In this document: piece by piece, positions 27,689 through 38,921 of the stretch
How the letters are laid out: every line of letters begins with the position of its first letter
Numbering within the stretch: the stretch's first letter is position 1
Source: Chitinophaga sp. S165
GTDB taxonomy: Bacteria > Bacteroidota > Bacteroidia > Chitinophagales > Chitinophagaceae
Assembly (NCBI RefSeq): GCF_003182155.1
Contig: NZ_QGTG01000005.1
Coordinates: 186,001 to 250,000 of the forward strand
Direction: 5' to 3'
Length of the DNA: 64,000 nt
Position numbers and translations under genes: made by a program
Notes under the pieces: generated by a model
What the model saw: only the letters and a program-made list of their open reading frames with translations
Told to the model about the DNA's origin: nothing
The model's database searches: none

Positions 27689-28597
27689 ATGAAACGTATA
27701 AAAATATTCTTCTTCCTGTTTGCAGCAGTGGTATTCGCTGCCTGTTCAAAAGAAGACGATCTCAGTGGTGTGCAAGACATCCCGGGCCTGGGTGGCGATA
27801 CCTGGGTTCCGGGATCTTTAGATGCCTGGTTGCACGATACAATGACCGTTCCCTACAATATTGAGGTGAAATACAAATGGGACCAGTTTGAATTTGATGT
27901 GACCAAAACATTGGTGCCGCCAAGAGAGGAAGTCGTGATACCTGCTATCATGGCTATCAAGAAAGTGTGGATAGATAATTATATCAATGCGGCCGATGAA
28001 ATTTTCTTTAAAAAATACTGCCCTAAATTCTTTATCCTGTCGGGCAGCGCCGAATGGAACGATAACGGTACCATCACACTTGGTACTGCTGAAGGCGGAC
28101 GTAAAGTAGTAATGTATCTGCTGAACGATTTCCGTACAAAAACGATGCCCGGATACACGATGAGAGATACGGGAAATGTGAAACAGATCTTTCATGTTAT
28201 TGAACATGAATTCGGCCATATCCTCCATCAGACAAAGATGTACCCTCCTGAGTTTAAAAAGATCTGTGCCGGATACTACACTGGTAACTGGAATAATATC
28301 CTTGATTCTGAAGCACGTCAGGACGGCTTTGTGACAGCCTATGCCATGTCTAATGAAAACGAAGATTTTGTTGAGATGATTGCTATGATGCTGATAGAAG
28401 GAAAGGCTGGTTTTGACAGGATCGTGAATAGTATTCCTGAAGGATTCAGTGTAAACGGTAGTTCTCAGGCGCAGGCAAAAGAGCGGTTAAGACAGAAGGA
28501 AGCGATGGTGGTAAGTTATTTCAAAGCGTCTTACAACATTGATTTCTACAGTCTGCAGGATAACACCAGAAAATCTATTGTACAACTGTTGTACTAA
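27689..28597 (+). CDS. Substrate import-associated zinc metallohydrolase lipoprotein (HExxH)
   Basis: The protein has 302 residues. The lipobox VFAACSKED gives an outer-membrane lipoprotein. The motif HEFGHILHQ (H173, E174, H177) is a zinc-binding HExxH site, with possible further ligands downstream (about 235-245; NENEDFVEMIA). Size, lipobox and position just after SusC/SusD match the family annotated as substrate import-associated zinc metallohydrolase lipoproteins (TIGR04549). These are thought to trim captured polypeptide before import, but the activity is not proven for the family. Gaps of 30 and 33 bases tie it to its neighbours. Confidence 0.88.
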   Translation: MKRIKIFFFLFAAVVFAACSKEDDLSGVQDIPGLGGDTWVPGSLDAWLHDTMTVPYNIEVKYKWDQFEFDVTKTLVPPREEVVIPAIMAIKKVWIDNYINAADEIFFKKYCPKFFILSGSAEWNDNGTITLGTAEGGRKVVMYLLNDFRTKTMPGYTMRDTGNVKQIFHVIEHEFGHILHQTKMYPPEFKKICAGYYTGNWNNILDSEARQDGFVTAYAMSNENEDFVEMIAMMLIEGKAGFDRIVNSIPEGFSVNGSSQAQAKERLRQKEAMVVSYFKASYNIDFYSLQDNTRKSIVQLLY

Positions 28598-28630
28598 GGC
28601 TTTATCAACCAGATCAATTTCGAACTCCTT

Positions 28631-29911
28631 ATGAGAAAAAATCTATCATTATATTTTTTACTGATTATCGTTACAATTGCTTCCTGCCGGAAGTACGACG
28701 ATGTTTTTGATGAATCTCCGGACACCAGGATCAATGAAACGCTGGCAGCATATAATGATGCGTTGACGGGTGCACCCTATGGCTGGAAAGGACTTGTATA
28801 TCCTTCCGGTTTGCCAAATACGGCATTCGGTTTCTATTTCAAATTTGATACGGCCAACAGGGTCGATATGTTTTCAGACTTTGACTCGCTCTCGTCCGTT
28901 AATGTACGGCAGAGCAGTTTCCGTTTGAAGTCCTTACAGCAGCCATGCCTGTTGTTTGATACCTATTCCTATATCCATGTGTTATGTGATCCTGATGCCA
29001 GCAAGAACGGCGGATATTATGGAAAAGGGTTGTTCTCTGATTTTGAATTTGCCATAGAAGGTATTTATGGCGATACCATAAAACTTACAGGACGCCTGAA
29101 TGGTAGTAAGGCCATTCTCGTCAAAGCTACCTCACAGGAGGCACAGGATTATTACGATAAAAAACGGAACTGGGAGTTCAATAATATATCCCGGTTCCTT
29201 ACCTATTTCAAACAACTGACCGTGAGTAGCAAAAAGTATGACGTGTATGTTGACCGGCTGTATCGCCAGATCAGCTTTGTGCGCCCCGATGGTGATGACG
29301 AAAAGGCCATTAACGTCAGCTACTATTTCGACGGAACTGGTATTGCATTCTCCAGCCCTTTTAATGACGATGGACTTAGCTTCTCTGCATTGACAGATAT
29401 TAAATGGGACGCATCCGGACAGAAGATGACGTTGAAGGCCGGCGATGCTGCAGCTACGATCACGGGCGTGATTAAACCTCTGATGATAGATCTGAACGCC
29501 GGACAGCGTTGGTATAACCAGGCATTGCAAACTGGCGCTTTCTGGAGATCTACAGAAGGTTTCCACGTCAATGGAATAGATGATGCTTACGACGTGAATC
29601 GTATTGCAGGTTTCAATTTTATGTTCTATTACCCCAATTATGGTGAAGGCTATGACTTTGCAGGTATAGTACCCGACCAGTTTGCCTTTGGTCCGGCCTT
29701 TAAGCCCTCTTTCAGGACTAATGGCACTACTGCCTTTGTTTATCCCGGCGGAGGATTCGGGGAAATACCGGAAGCAGCAGCAGCTACTATGGCGCAGATC
29801 ACAGCCAAATACCAGGAAAGCGAAGGGTTCTATTTCGTGCAGACAAGCAGTACTTCCTATGACATGGTGAATGCAAGAGATGCCCGTACGTGGATCAGCT
29901 GGCAACAGTAA
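28631..29911 (+). CDS. DUF4302-family lipoprotein of the SusCD locus
   Basis: The protein has 426 residues with lipobox TIASCRKYDD. The early segment ETLAAYNDALTGAPYGWKG and the beta-rich body fit DUF4302, a family of unknown function found with SusC/SusD pairs and HExxH lipoproteins. It is probably an accessory surface lipoprotein of the importer, perhaps substrate-binding. It has no catalytic motif that I recognise. The giant adhesin gene starts 51 bases later. A 266-codon antisense ORF (29132-29932) is a shadow. Confidence 0.8.
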   Translation: MRKNLSLYFLLIIVTIASCRKYDDVFDESPDTRINETLAAYNDALTGAPYGWKGLVYPSGLPNTAFGFYFKFDTANRVDMFSDFDSLSSVNVRQSSFRLKSLQQPCLLFDTYSYIHVLCDPDASKNGGYYGKGLFSDFEFAIEGIYGDTIKLTGRLNGSKAILVKATSQEAQDYYDKKRNWEFNNISRFLTYFKQLTVSSKKYDVYVDRLYRQISFVRPDGDDEKAINVSYYFDGTGIAFSSPFNDDGLSFSALTDIKWDASGQKMTLKAGDAAATITGVIKPLMIDLNAGQRWYNQALQTGAFWRSTEGFHVNGIDDAYDVNRIAGFNFMFYYPNYGEGYDFAGIVPDQFAFGPAFKPSFRTNGTTAFVYPGGGFGEIPEAAAATMAQITAKYQESEGFYFVQTSSTSYDMVNARDARTWISWQQ

Positions 29912-29962
29912 TACCATCACCCTATCATTCATCCAAGAAAGAAATATTTAAAATAAACAGCC

Positions 29963-32900
29963 ATGAAAAAACAGCCTGTTCCTGTATTATACAAGGCTTC
30001 TTTATACCTGGTCATATTGTTGTTATCCGTACTGCGCCTCTCCGCCCAGGTCGATATCACGATCGGGTTGAACAACGGCGCCAACTCCAGCAATGCATAT
30101 CCCTGTCCCTTACAGGATTTCTATGAAGGCTCCAGGGCGCAGTATCTGTACCGGGCAAGTGAACTGATAGCTGCAGGGATGCAGCCAGGGTTCATTAACG
30201 CGGTGAAGTTTACTGTCAATAATGTAAACGGCACCGATATTGTCGAAGCGTATACGATCAAGATCGCATCTACCACAAAGGCAACCCTGGATGCTAATGC
30301 ATGGGAGCCTGTGGGAAATGCCGTATTCGGACCGGTAGATTACCAACCGGTTGTTGGTGTGAACAGCTTTGCATTACTGCCAACCTTCTTCTGGAATGGC
30401 ACAGATAACCTGCTGGTGGAAGTATGTAACGGAGGTAATGACTTTACATCGAACCCCAGTGTAAGATGGACGACAGGACTGAGTTTTAATGGCTCTCATA
30501 CCTTCAGGTCAGATGGACTGGGCAATCTGTGTGGTACCAATAGTACAAGCAATTTTGGTACCATGACCACCCGTCCTGACATTATATTGAATTATACGCC
30601 TGCTGCTGCCTGTACAGGTGTACCGGTGGCCGGTACTACTGTTACTACTGCCAATGCGGTATGTGTGGGTAACAGTTTTACATTAAGTCTTACGGGAAAC
30701 ACAGCTGCTACCGGACTGACTTACCAGTGGCAATCTTCACCTGATAATGCAACCTGGACAGATATTCAGGGTGCTAACACCGCCTTCCTGAACAGGACAC
30801 AGACGGCAAGCACTTATTACCGTTGCGTAGTTACGTGTACCGGCTCTGGTAGCAGCGCTAACTCTACCGCTATACAGGTAGCCAGTCCTACACTTATAAG
30901 CGGTTGGTTCACCATTGATAAAAATTCCCCTGCCGGTAACGGTAACTTTACTTCCTTCAATGCAGCATATGATTTCATCAAATGCGGTATCGACGGTCCA
31001 GTGGTATTTAACGTAGCGCCAGGCAGTGGCGTATATGATGAACAACTCATCATCACGCCTGTAGGTGGTGCTTCTGCTACCAATACGATCACCTTCAATG
31101 GTAGTGGACAGACCATCACTTATCTCCCCACTACGCAGAACCAGTCCGCAGTGATCAAACTGAATGGTGCAGACTATTTTACATTTAATAATCTCCGGAT
31201 AGTTCCGCAGGGGACGACATCCGCTCAATGGGGCTTTGGTGTACAGCTGATCAATGACGCTGACTTTAACACGATCGACAGTTGCGTGATCCCTATACAA
31301 CAAACACTCACTTCTTCTTCCTATGCGGGTATCGTAGTCAGTAGTTCTGACACGGACCCTATTGGCAGGGGAGCTGCCAGTTGTGATGACAATACGTTCA
31401 GCTATAATACCATCACAGGCGGTTACTACGGCATTACGCTGGTAGGTAACGCTTCAGTGGCGAACCAGCGGAATAAGGTACTCAATAACAACATCACGGA
31501 GTTTTATTCAAGAGGTGTGTACTTACATGGAGCGTTTAACGCTGTGATAAAGAATAATACTTTCAACAGGCCGACGAGAGCGAACGTAGCTGCTTTTACC
31601 GCCATCAGCCTCACAGACCTGAATACGAAAGTGATACTGGACGGTAACCGCATCAGTAATCCTTATGGTGGTGCCCTGACAAATACCGGTTCTTTCTATG
31701 GTATCCTGTTAGAAAATGTGGACGCGATATCGAGCCTGGAAAATGAACTGATCAACAACCTGGTCTACGGTCTGAATGGTAATGGTATCCGTTATGGTAT
31801 TTACAATAACGGGTCCAGCAATGTGAGGATCTATCATAATACCATCTCTATGGATGGTACTTCTACTACCAATACTGCTTCTTCAAGGATAGCGGGTTAT
31901 ATGCAAACATCTTCTGCTGCAGGCGTAGAGTTTATTAATAACATCATTACGCTGACAGCGACGTCGAATATCTCGCAATATGGTATCTACTTCAATAGTG
32001 CCTATCCTACCAGTGATGTGATCTCTGATAAGAATGATATTTTTATCAGTCCGCTGGCTGCAAATAAGTTTACAGGTTTCTATGAAAAGAACCAGCCAAC
32101 ACTGGCAGAATGGCAAACATCCAGCCAACAGGATGCAGGTTCTTTTGCAACAAACCCTTTCTACCAGGCTATAGCTGGCGGTAACTACTCTGCCACAAGC
32201 GCCACACTGAATGACAGAGGTGCTGTAGTAAATGTGGGTATTGATATCAACAATGCTGTACGTAATACAAGTGCGCCCGATCTGGGAGCATATGAATTTA
32301 CGCCGCCTCCGTGCGTAACACCGCCTACTGGTGGTACGGCGCAGGTGAGCAAGCCGATAGTGTGTGCCGGTAATGAGGTGATATTAAGCCTGACAGGCAA
32401 TACGCTTGGTTTATCGCAGACCTACCAATGGCAATATTCTACTACTGCTACCGGTCCTTATACAGATCTCGGAGCAGCAGGCGACTATGCCGATACGACA
32501 ATCGTGGCGACGGCTACGCTCTACTACAGGGCGGCACTAACCTGCGGTGTCAATACAAGCTACTCGGCTCCGGTATTACTGACAGTGAACAACGCATTGC
32601 CAGGTAATACCTATACTATCGACAAGAACGCGCTTCCAAGTGCTACAAACTTTGTGAGCTTTAATGCCGCCAAAGACGCAATGATGTGCGGTATTGCTGG
32701 TCCGGTGATATTCGATGTAGTTGCAGGCCGTAGTACTTATGAAGAGCAGCTCATACTGGATTCCATTCCAGGTACATCCGCGATCAATACGATCACTTTC
32801 AGAGGTAATGGTAATACCATTCACTATAGTGGTGATAACGCAACAGAAAGAGCGGTGATCAAACTGCGTAAAGCGGATCATATCACATTTGATAGCCTTA

Positions 32901-35900
32901 AAATTGATGCTACCGGTACGGGTGATTATGGTTATGGCGTACAGTTGTTCAATCATGCAGACAGCAACACCATTACAAGATGTGAGATCCTGGTGTCATT
33001 AGATGCTACCAGCGCTTCCTACAATGGTATCGTAGTTAGTTCTTCTGATCAGGATGTTGATAACACAGGTGGTAACAACTGGTGTGACAGTAATACATTC
33101 ACCAACAATAAAATTTCAGGTGGTTACTACGGTATTTCCCTGACAGGTATCACCAATAGTGCTATCAAAAATAATGTGATCGCTAAGAACAAGGTAGTGG
33201 ATTACTACGCCGCCGGTATCAAAGTGAGATACAGCAGCAATGCCCTGATAGCAGAGAATATAGTAGATCGTCCAACCCGTCAGGATGGCGATTGGACCGT
33301 ATATGGTATTTCTATCGGCGGACGTGCTGATGCGCTTAAGATCGCCCGTAACAAAATATCCGATGGTAAACCACAGGCCGACGATTATACCTACTATGGT
33401 ATCGCAATTGACAACGTCGCCGTAAGCGATACCAAGCCGGATACAGTAGTGAACAACATCGTGTATAACCTGAACAGCACAGGTACCCGCAATGGTATCT
33501 ATGTGAACTGGTCAGACAATATCGTAGTAACACACAATACTGTATCTATAGACCGTGAGGGTGGTAGTGTTACCTGGACAGGAACTTCAGGCGCCTATAT
33601 TAACTTCAGCGACAATATTAAATTCACCAACAACAATATCACAGTCACCAGTACAGGAACAGGATTGAAATATGGAATCTCTATCTCCGGTGGAACTGTG
33701 ACCCACCAGAATAATAACTACTTCGTTAAAGCCGGCGGTACTGATAACTACATCGGCGATTTCAATGGAGACCGCAGAACACTGGCTGAATGGAAAACTG
33801 CTACCGGACAGGATACATCAGCTACAGATTTTGATCCTATCTATACAGACCTCGCGGGAGGTAACCTGTCGCCATTGTTCTATAAGATGGATAACACAGG
33901 TACACCTGAAGGTGTGGCCATCGATATACTTGGTAAACCAAGAAGTGCGACCACTCCGGATGTGGGTGCCTACGAAATAAGCATGCCGCTTTGCCAGACG
34001 CCTATTAATGCAGGTAAAGCAGTTGTAGATCCATCTACAGGTATCTGTATGGGTACTATGATCTCACTTGACCTGATAGATAATACGACAGCTGGTAAAC
34101 TGACCTACCAATGGCAGGGTTCTTATTCAGCAACAGGTCCGTGGGTGAATATCAGTGATACTGCTTACATTCCTGCACTGAAAACTGAACTGGGCGCCAA
34201 CAATTACTTCCGTTGCCAGCTGGTATGTAGCAATACCGACACAGCCTGGTCTGTAGTGGCATCTGTGAATATGAACCAGCCGCTGGTGAAAGGTCTGTAC
34301 ACTATTAACCCTGCGGGTTCGGGCAGCAGGAATTTTGTTTCCTTTAAAGCCGCAGTAGCCGCTATGGAATGTGGTATTGCCGGTGAAGTGATCTTTGATG
34401 TGGTACCAGGTACTTATACAGAACAGGTATACATGCATAAGATCCCTGGTGCGTCAGATACCAGCCGTGTAACCTTCCGTAGTCAGAACGGTAACCCTGC
34501 TTCAGTTATCCTGACTTTTGCCGGTACTGCTACTGATAATTATGTACTGAAACTTGATAGCGCGAGCTATATTACTTATAAGAATATCACCATCACTGCC
34601 AGCGATGCAACAAACGGACGTGCAGTCGTATTTGCAGGTAACGCTGCCAAAGACAGCTTACTGACCAACACGATCAATGTTCCTGCAGTTACAATAGACA
34701 ATACCGATGCGGTGGGTGTGTTTGCTGAAGACTTCAGAGGTGGTAACATCGCCATTATCGGCAACAAGATCAGAAACGGTGCAAGTGGTATCCACTTCTC
34801 CGGGCCTTCAGATGTAGAGCAGGTGCGTGGCCTGGTGATTGACAGCAATAACGTGAGCGGTGCATATACCAGTGGTATCAATATTGCGAACGTTACCCGT
34901 CCGGCTGTAACAAAGAATACCGTTGAAATTAAAGATCCATTGGCTACTGCCGCTTATGGTATTCTAATTACACATGGTGATACTGCCTACAGGGTTACCA
35001 ACAATACCGTTACCATTAGCAATACAAGTGGTTCGGCCTGGGGTATCTCTCTCGAAGATTGTAAAGCTTCAGCTGCGGCTACTGGTTTGGTTGAAGCCAA
35101 CAAGATACTGGCAGTAACAGGTAATACTGGTATGATCTGGGGATTGTCAAACAATGCATCTGACTACAATACCACTGTGAACAACGTGATCAGCGTGAAT
35201 ACGTCAGGAGCAGTAGCCTATGGCCTGTACAGCAACCAGGGTAATAATATCAACTACTACAATAACTCCGTATACAATGCGTCCACAGCTGTAGGTACAA
35301 ATGTGGCCGGATATTTCTCTCATACAGACCCTACAGAAGGTAATGTGAAATTGCGTAACAACATCTTTACAAATGAAGGTGGTGGTGTGGCTGCAGAATT
35401 TGTATTCAGCGACTTTATCAACAGCGATTACAATACTTACTATACAACAGGTACAGTACTGATCTCAAGAAGCGGTACAGGTGACGATTATGATAACCTG
35501 GCTGACTGGATCAACGCTTCTGATCTTGATATCAGTTCAATTGTTCATAAGCCAGCTTTCGCTAACACCAACACGCTGGAACCAGCACTGACCAATCCTG
35601 ATGTATGGGCTATTCATGGTCGTGGTGTACAGGTAACCGGAAATGATCATGATATTAATAGGAACCCAAGACCTGTTACTTTAACAGCAGGTGTGCCTGA
35701 CATGGGTGCTTATGAATTCCTGCCTACGGCACAGCCAACTGTATTGCAGGCTATTCCTGCGGTACCGGCTCCGGGTATTACGCAGCAGTTCCTCTATGGT
35801 TCTGATACTGTAGCGAAGATCACCTGGGACCCTAACACGGCAGTACCTACAGGCATTACCCTGAAACGTTACTCCGGTGTGGTGCCTCCAAACCTGGCTG

Positions 35901-38900
35901 CGGGTACGCCATACATGTACTTCTATACAGATATTGACGTAACCGGCAGTGGTGCTTATAAATTCAACCTGGAACAGTTCTATGTAGACTCCTGGCTAGG
36001 CTATATGGACAGGGAAAAGAACATCCGCCTGGGCAGAACAAATGCTGCCAATAACTGGATCATCAATGACAGCAGTACGGTAGATGTAGCGAACAATATC
36101 ATTGCAGATACAGCCTTACAATATCTCGACAAATTCACCGGTTTAAGAGGCAACCTGATATTCGAACAGGACGGTCCTGCCGGTGCAGATACTTCTAATA
36201 TCGGCACCCGTTTCTGGGTAGCTTATGGTCATGACAGATCTTTCATGACAGACAATGATCAGAACCTGGCGCTTTATCTCGTAGCCGGACAGACCGACGC
36301 GCATGTTGTAGTGAAGGTGAATGGTACAGCATGGGGCAAAGACTACCTGGTGCCTGCCAATACAGCGCTGACTACCGACATGATACCTAAATCTGGTTTA
36401 AGTGATGCCCGTCTGACCGGCGAAGGTCTGTCTCCTTTCGGTATCAGCATTGAAAGTGACGCACCGATAGCAGCATATGCACATCAGTACAGCTGGGGCA
36501 CAGCCGCTGCTACACTGTTGATGCCGGTAGGTACATACGGATATGAATACCGTCCGATGACAGCCCGCCAGGTTGCTGACGCAAATTCCTTCTCCTGGTT
36601 CTATATTATCGCCGACAATGACAGCACCGCAGTAGAGATCACGCCATCACAGGCAACCAATGGTGGACATGCAGCAGGTCAGCCATTTACCGTAACACTG
36701 AACAGAGGTGAAGTGTACCAGGTATTAGGCGCAATGAAAGATCAGACTGAAGGCAATGACCTTTCCGGTAGTATAGTACGCGCAGTACAGAACGCGAATG
36801 GTAAATGTTACCCTGTAGCCGTATTCTCCGGAAATAGTTACACTTCATTCGGTTGTGGTGGTTCCGGTGGCGGATTCGGTAATGATGGTGATAATGTGGT
36901 GCAGCAGAACCAGCCGGTACAGTCATGGGGTAAGACCTTCATGACAGCGCCATCTTCCGGTATGGCCGATCCGATACGCCTGATGACGAACATCTATCGC
37001 GTGCTGGTTAAAGACCCTGCAACAGTGGTGAAAAGAAATAATACACAATTACCGCTCAATACCCTGATCAATAATAGTTACTACGAGTTTGAAAGTAAAA
37101 CAGCCGACTACATCCTAGCTGATAAGCCGGTCACTGTAGCGCAATACTTCACAAATGACGGTTCCTGTGCTAATCCGGGTGGTGGAGATGTGGATATGGT
37201 CTACCTCACACCAACAGAACAGGCAGTAAAGAAAGCAACCTTCTATCGTAACAATGAAGCTGCTGTAACTTATAACCTGGTGACACTTGTTATCCATAAG
37301 CAAGGTCTGAATTCCCTGCTGATTGATGGTACTAATACGTTCAGCTACTCTTATAATCATCCGAACAGGCCTGACTATGTAGTAATAGTGAAACGCTGGA
37401 ATGGCGCGGACGGGCTGAGTACGATCAAGAGTGATTCTGCATTCACTGCTATAGCTTATGGTTTCGGAACTGATGTAAGCTATGCACATAATGTGGGCAT
37501 GCATATAAGGAACCTGAACGTGCAGCCTGCATTGACAAACGTAAACAACGCAACAGGTAATAAGAATACTTACACCTGTGCTAAAACACCGTTCCGTCTC
37601 ACAGCCCTGCTGCCAATGGTACCAGCTACGCTGACATGGCAACTGAGCCAGGTAGCTAATCTGACGCCTGCTGCAGATGTGTCAACTAATAATCCTGTTC
37701 CGGTAGATACGCTGGTCATTGATGGTCAGACTTACTACAAGTACGAAATCGCTACTGAATATACATTCACTGCTCCTGGTACTTATCAGATCCCGGTTAA
37801 GGTGACTAACCCTGATATCGCCAGCTGTGATAACAGTATCACTACTTATCTCAGTGTGAAAGTAATTGCTGCGCCGGTAGTAGACTTCTCTATCAGTTAC
37901 AACGGATGTATCAGCGACATAGCAGTATTCAACGGAACGGCTGTTACTGAGAACAATGCAGCCATCAGCAAATGGGAATGGACGTTCGGCGATGGTACTA
38001 CAGCAAATACCCGCAGTGTGACGAAGGAATACGAAGCTGCCGGTAGCTATACTGAAACATTACATGTAATTACGAAAGACGGTTGTGTGGGCGATACAGT
38101 GAAGACAGTTGAAGTGAACGAACCGACTGCCGCTACGCTTAATTCGGATACACTGAAGATCTGTGCACATACTGATGCCACATTCACTGTACAGAACCCT
38201 GACCCTGCTGCTGACTACAACTGGTACAACGCCGCGACAGGCGGTGCATTGATCAAAGCAGGTACTACACTCGAAATAAAAGACGCGGTTAGCCCTGCAG
38301 TATACTACGTAGAAACAACGAAAGGTGGTTGTGCAGGTCTGGCACGTACACCAGCAGTATTACTGGTATTACCACAGCTGGTTACCCCTGTACTCCGTGT
38401 AGATTCAATAGGAGTGGACCTGATCCGTTTCACCTGGAATGAAATAGCTGGTGCTACAGGATACCTGGTATCTCTTGACAACGGCACCACCTGGATCACG
38501 CCTTCTGCAGGTTCAGAAGCACTTGAGCATATAGTAAGCGGTCTTAAACCGCAGCAGTCAGTAACACTGCTGGTGAAAGCAACAGGTTGTGAAGAGAAAG
38601 TGTCCCAGCCAGCTACCGGTAAAACACTGCCAGACGGTGTATTTATCCCTTCAGGATTTTCACCGAACGGTGATGGATTGAACGATGTATGGCAGGTATA
38701 CGGCGCGGTAGTGAGAGAGCTTCATTTCATGGTGTTCAACCAGTGGGGTGAGAAGATATTCGAATCCAATACGCAGAATATAGGATGGGATGGCAGCTAC
38801 AAAGGCAAGGCCCAGCCTTCCGGAGTATACATCTACATCTGTAAACTGAAACTGGTTGATGGTACCTCGATAGAAAGAAAGGGTACACTCAACCTTCTCA

Positions 38901-38905
38901 GGTAG
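29963..38905 (+). CDS. Giant 2980-residue T9SS type B adhesin: Ig / beta-helix modules, IgGFc-like, PKD
   Basis: A signal peptide ends RLSAQVD. After a 200-residue N-terminal beta domain come three related modules (about 215-780, 783-1340, 1343-1920). Each has a Cys-containing Ig-like domain (Y-Q-W-Q strand) and a parallel beta-helix rich in N-x-I/N-x-V rungs, closed by a DxGAYEF motif. Residues 2076-2515 match the IgGFc-binding-protein N-terminal domain (TRFWVAYGHD, PVAVFSGNSY). A PKD domain (about 2637-2725; WEWTFGDGTT), an Ig-like and an fn3-like domain follow. A CHU_C type B sorting domain (2892-2980; IPSGFSPNGDGLNDVW) ends the protein. It should be a long fibrous surface protein for binding or polymer handling. 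It starts 51 bases after the DUF4302 gene. The specific ligand is unknown. Confidence 0.9.
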   Translation: MKKQPVPVLYKASLYLVILLLSVLRLSAQVDITIGLNNGANSSNAYPCPLQDFYEGSRAQYLYRASELIAAGMQPGFINAVKFTVNNVNGTDIVEAYTIKIASTTKATLDANAWEPVGNAVFGPVDYQPVVGVNSFALLPTFFWNGTDNLLVEVCNGGNDFTSNPSVRWTTGLSFNGSHTFRSDGLGNLCGTNSTSNFGTMTTRPDIILNYTPAAACTGVPVAGTTVTTANAVCVGNSFTLSLTGNTAATGLTYQWQSSPDNATWTDIQGANTAFLNRTQTASTYYRCVVTCTGSGSSANSTAIQVASPTLISGWFTIDKNSPAGNGNFTSFNAAYDFIKCGIDGPVVFNVAPGSGVYDEQLIITPVGGASATNTITFNGSGQTITYLPTTQNQSAVIKLNGADYFTFNNLRIVPQGTTSAQWGFGVQLINDADFNTIDSCVIPIQQTLTSSSYAGIVVSSSDTDPIGRGAASCDDNTFSYNTITGGYYGITLVGNASVANQRNKVLNNNITEFYSRGVYLHGAFNAVIKNNTFNRPTRANVAAFTAISLTDLNTKVILDGNRISNPYGGALTNTGSFYGILLENVDAISSLENELINNLVYGLNGNGIRYGIYNNGSSNVRIYHNTISMDGTSTTNTASSRIAGYMQTSSAAGVEFINNIITLTATSNISQYGIYFNSAYPTSDVISDKNDIFISPLAANKFTGFYEKNQPTLAEWQTSSQQDAGSFATNPFYQAIAGGNYSATSATLNDRGAVVNVGIDINNAVRNTSAPDLGAYEFTPPPCVTPPTGGTAQVSKPIVCAGNEVILSLTGNTLGLSQTYQWQYSTTATGPYTDLGAAGDYADTTIVATATLYYRAALTCGVNTSYSAPVLLTVNNALPGNTYTIDKNALPSATNFVSFNAAKDAMMCGIAGPVIFDVVAGRSTYEEQLILDSIPGTSAINTITFRGNGNTIHYSGDNATERAVIKLRKADHITFDSLKIDATGTGDYGYGVQLFNHADSNTITRCEILVSLDATSASYNGIVVSSSDQDVDNTGGNNWCDSNTFTNNKISGGYYGISLTGITNSAIKNNVIAKNKVVDYYAAGIKVRYSSNALIAENIVDRPTRQDGDWTVYGISIGGRADALKIARNKISDGKPQADDYTYYGIAIDNVAVSDTKPDTVVNNIVYNLNSTGTRNGIYVNWSDNIVVTHNTVSIDREGGSVTWTGTSGAYINFSDNIKFTNNNITVTSTGTGLKYGISISGGTVTHQNNNYFVKAGGTDNYIGDFNGDRRTLAEWKTATGQDTSATDFDPIYTDLAGGNLSPLFYKMDNTGTPEGVAIDILGKPRSATTPDVGAYEISMPLCQTPINAGKAVVDPSTGICMGTMISLDLIDNTTAGKLTYQWQGSYSATGPWVNISDTAYIPALKTELGANNYFRCQLVCSNTDTAWSVVASVNMNQPLVKGLYTINPAGSGSRNFVSFKAAVAAMECGIAGEVIFDVVPGTYTEQVYMHKIPGASDTSRVTFRSQNGNPASVILTFAGTATDNYVLKLDSASYITYKNITITASDATNGRAVVFAGNAAKDSLLTNTINVPAVTIDNTDAVGVFAEDFRGGNIAIIGNKIRNGASGIHFSGPSDVEQVRGLVIDSNNVSGAYTSGINIANVTRPAVTKNTVEIKDPLATAAYGILITHGDTAYRVTNNTVTISNTSGSAWGISLEDCKASAAATGLVEANKILAVTGNTGMIWGLSNNASDYNTTVNNVISVNTSGAVAYGLYSNQGNNINYYNNSVYNASTAVGTNVAGYFSHTDPTEGNVKLRNNIFTNEGGGVAAEFVFSDFINSDYNTYYTTGTVLISRSGTGDDYDNLADWINASDLDISSIVHKPAFANTNTLEPALTNPDVWAIHGRGVQVTGNDHDINRNPRPVTLTAGVPDMGAYEFLPTAQPTVLQAIPAVPAPGITQQFLYGSDTVAKITWDPNTAVPTGITLKRYSGVVPPNLAAGTPYMYFYTDIDVTGSGAYKFNLEQFYVDSWLGYMDREKNIRLGRTNAANNWIINDSSTVDVANNIIADTALQYLDKFTGLRGNLIFEQDGPAGADTSNIGTRFWVAYGHDRSFMTDNDQNLALYLVAGQTDAHVVVKVNGTAWGKDYLVPANTALTTDMIPKSGLSDARLTGEGLSPFGISIESDAPIAAYAHQYSWGTAAATLLMPVGTYGYEYRPMTARQVADANSFSWFYIIADNDSTAVEITPSQATNGGHAAGQPFTVTLNRGEVYQVLGAMKDQTEGNDLSGSIVRAVQNANGKCYPVAVFSGNSYTSFGCGGSGGGFGNDGDNVVQQNQPVQSWGKTFMTAPSSGMADPIRLMTNIYRVLVKDPATVVKRNNTQLPLNTLINNSYYEFESKTADYILADKPVTVAQYFTNDGSCANPGGGDVDMVYLTPTEQAVKKATFYRNNEAAVTYNLVTLVIHKQGLNSLLIDGTNTFSYSYNHPNRPDYVVIVKRWNGADGLSTIKSDSAFTAIAYGFGTDVSYAHNVGMHIRNLNVQPALTNVNNATGNKNTYTCAKTPFRLTALLPMVPATLTWQLSQVANLTPAADVSTNNPVPVDTLVIDGQTYYKYEIATEYTFTAPGTYQIPVKVTNPDIASCDNSITTYLSVKVIAAPVVDFSISYNGCISDIAVFNGTAVTENNAAISKWEWTFGDGTTANTRSVTKEYEAAGSYTETLHVITKDGCVGDTVKTVEVNEPTAATLNSDTLKICAHTDATFTVQNPDPAADYNWYNAATGGALIKAGTTLEIKDAVSPAVYYVETTKGGCAGLARTPAVLLVLPQLVTPVLRVDSIGVDLIRFTWNEIAGATGYLVSLDNGTTWITPSAGSEALEHIVSGLKPQQSVTLLVKATGCEEKVSQPATGKTLPDGVFIPSGFSPNGDGLNDVWQVYGAVVRELHFMVFNQWGEKIFESNTQNIGWDGSYKGKAQPSGVYIYICKLKLVDGTSIERKGTLNLLR

Positions 38906-38921
38906 TATTAAAAATGGTTTT

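Noticed and set aside
29132..29932. Antisense ORF (266 codons) opposite the DUF4302 gene
   Set aside because: The plus-strand gene has a lipobox and family features. The antisense frame has none.
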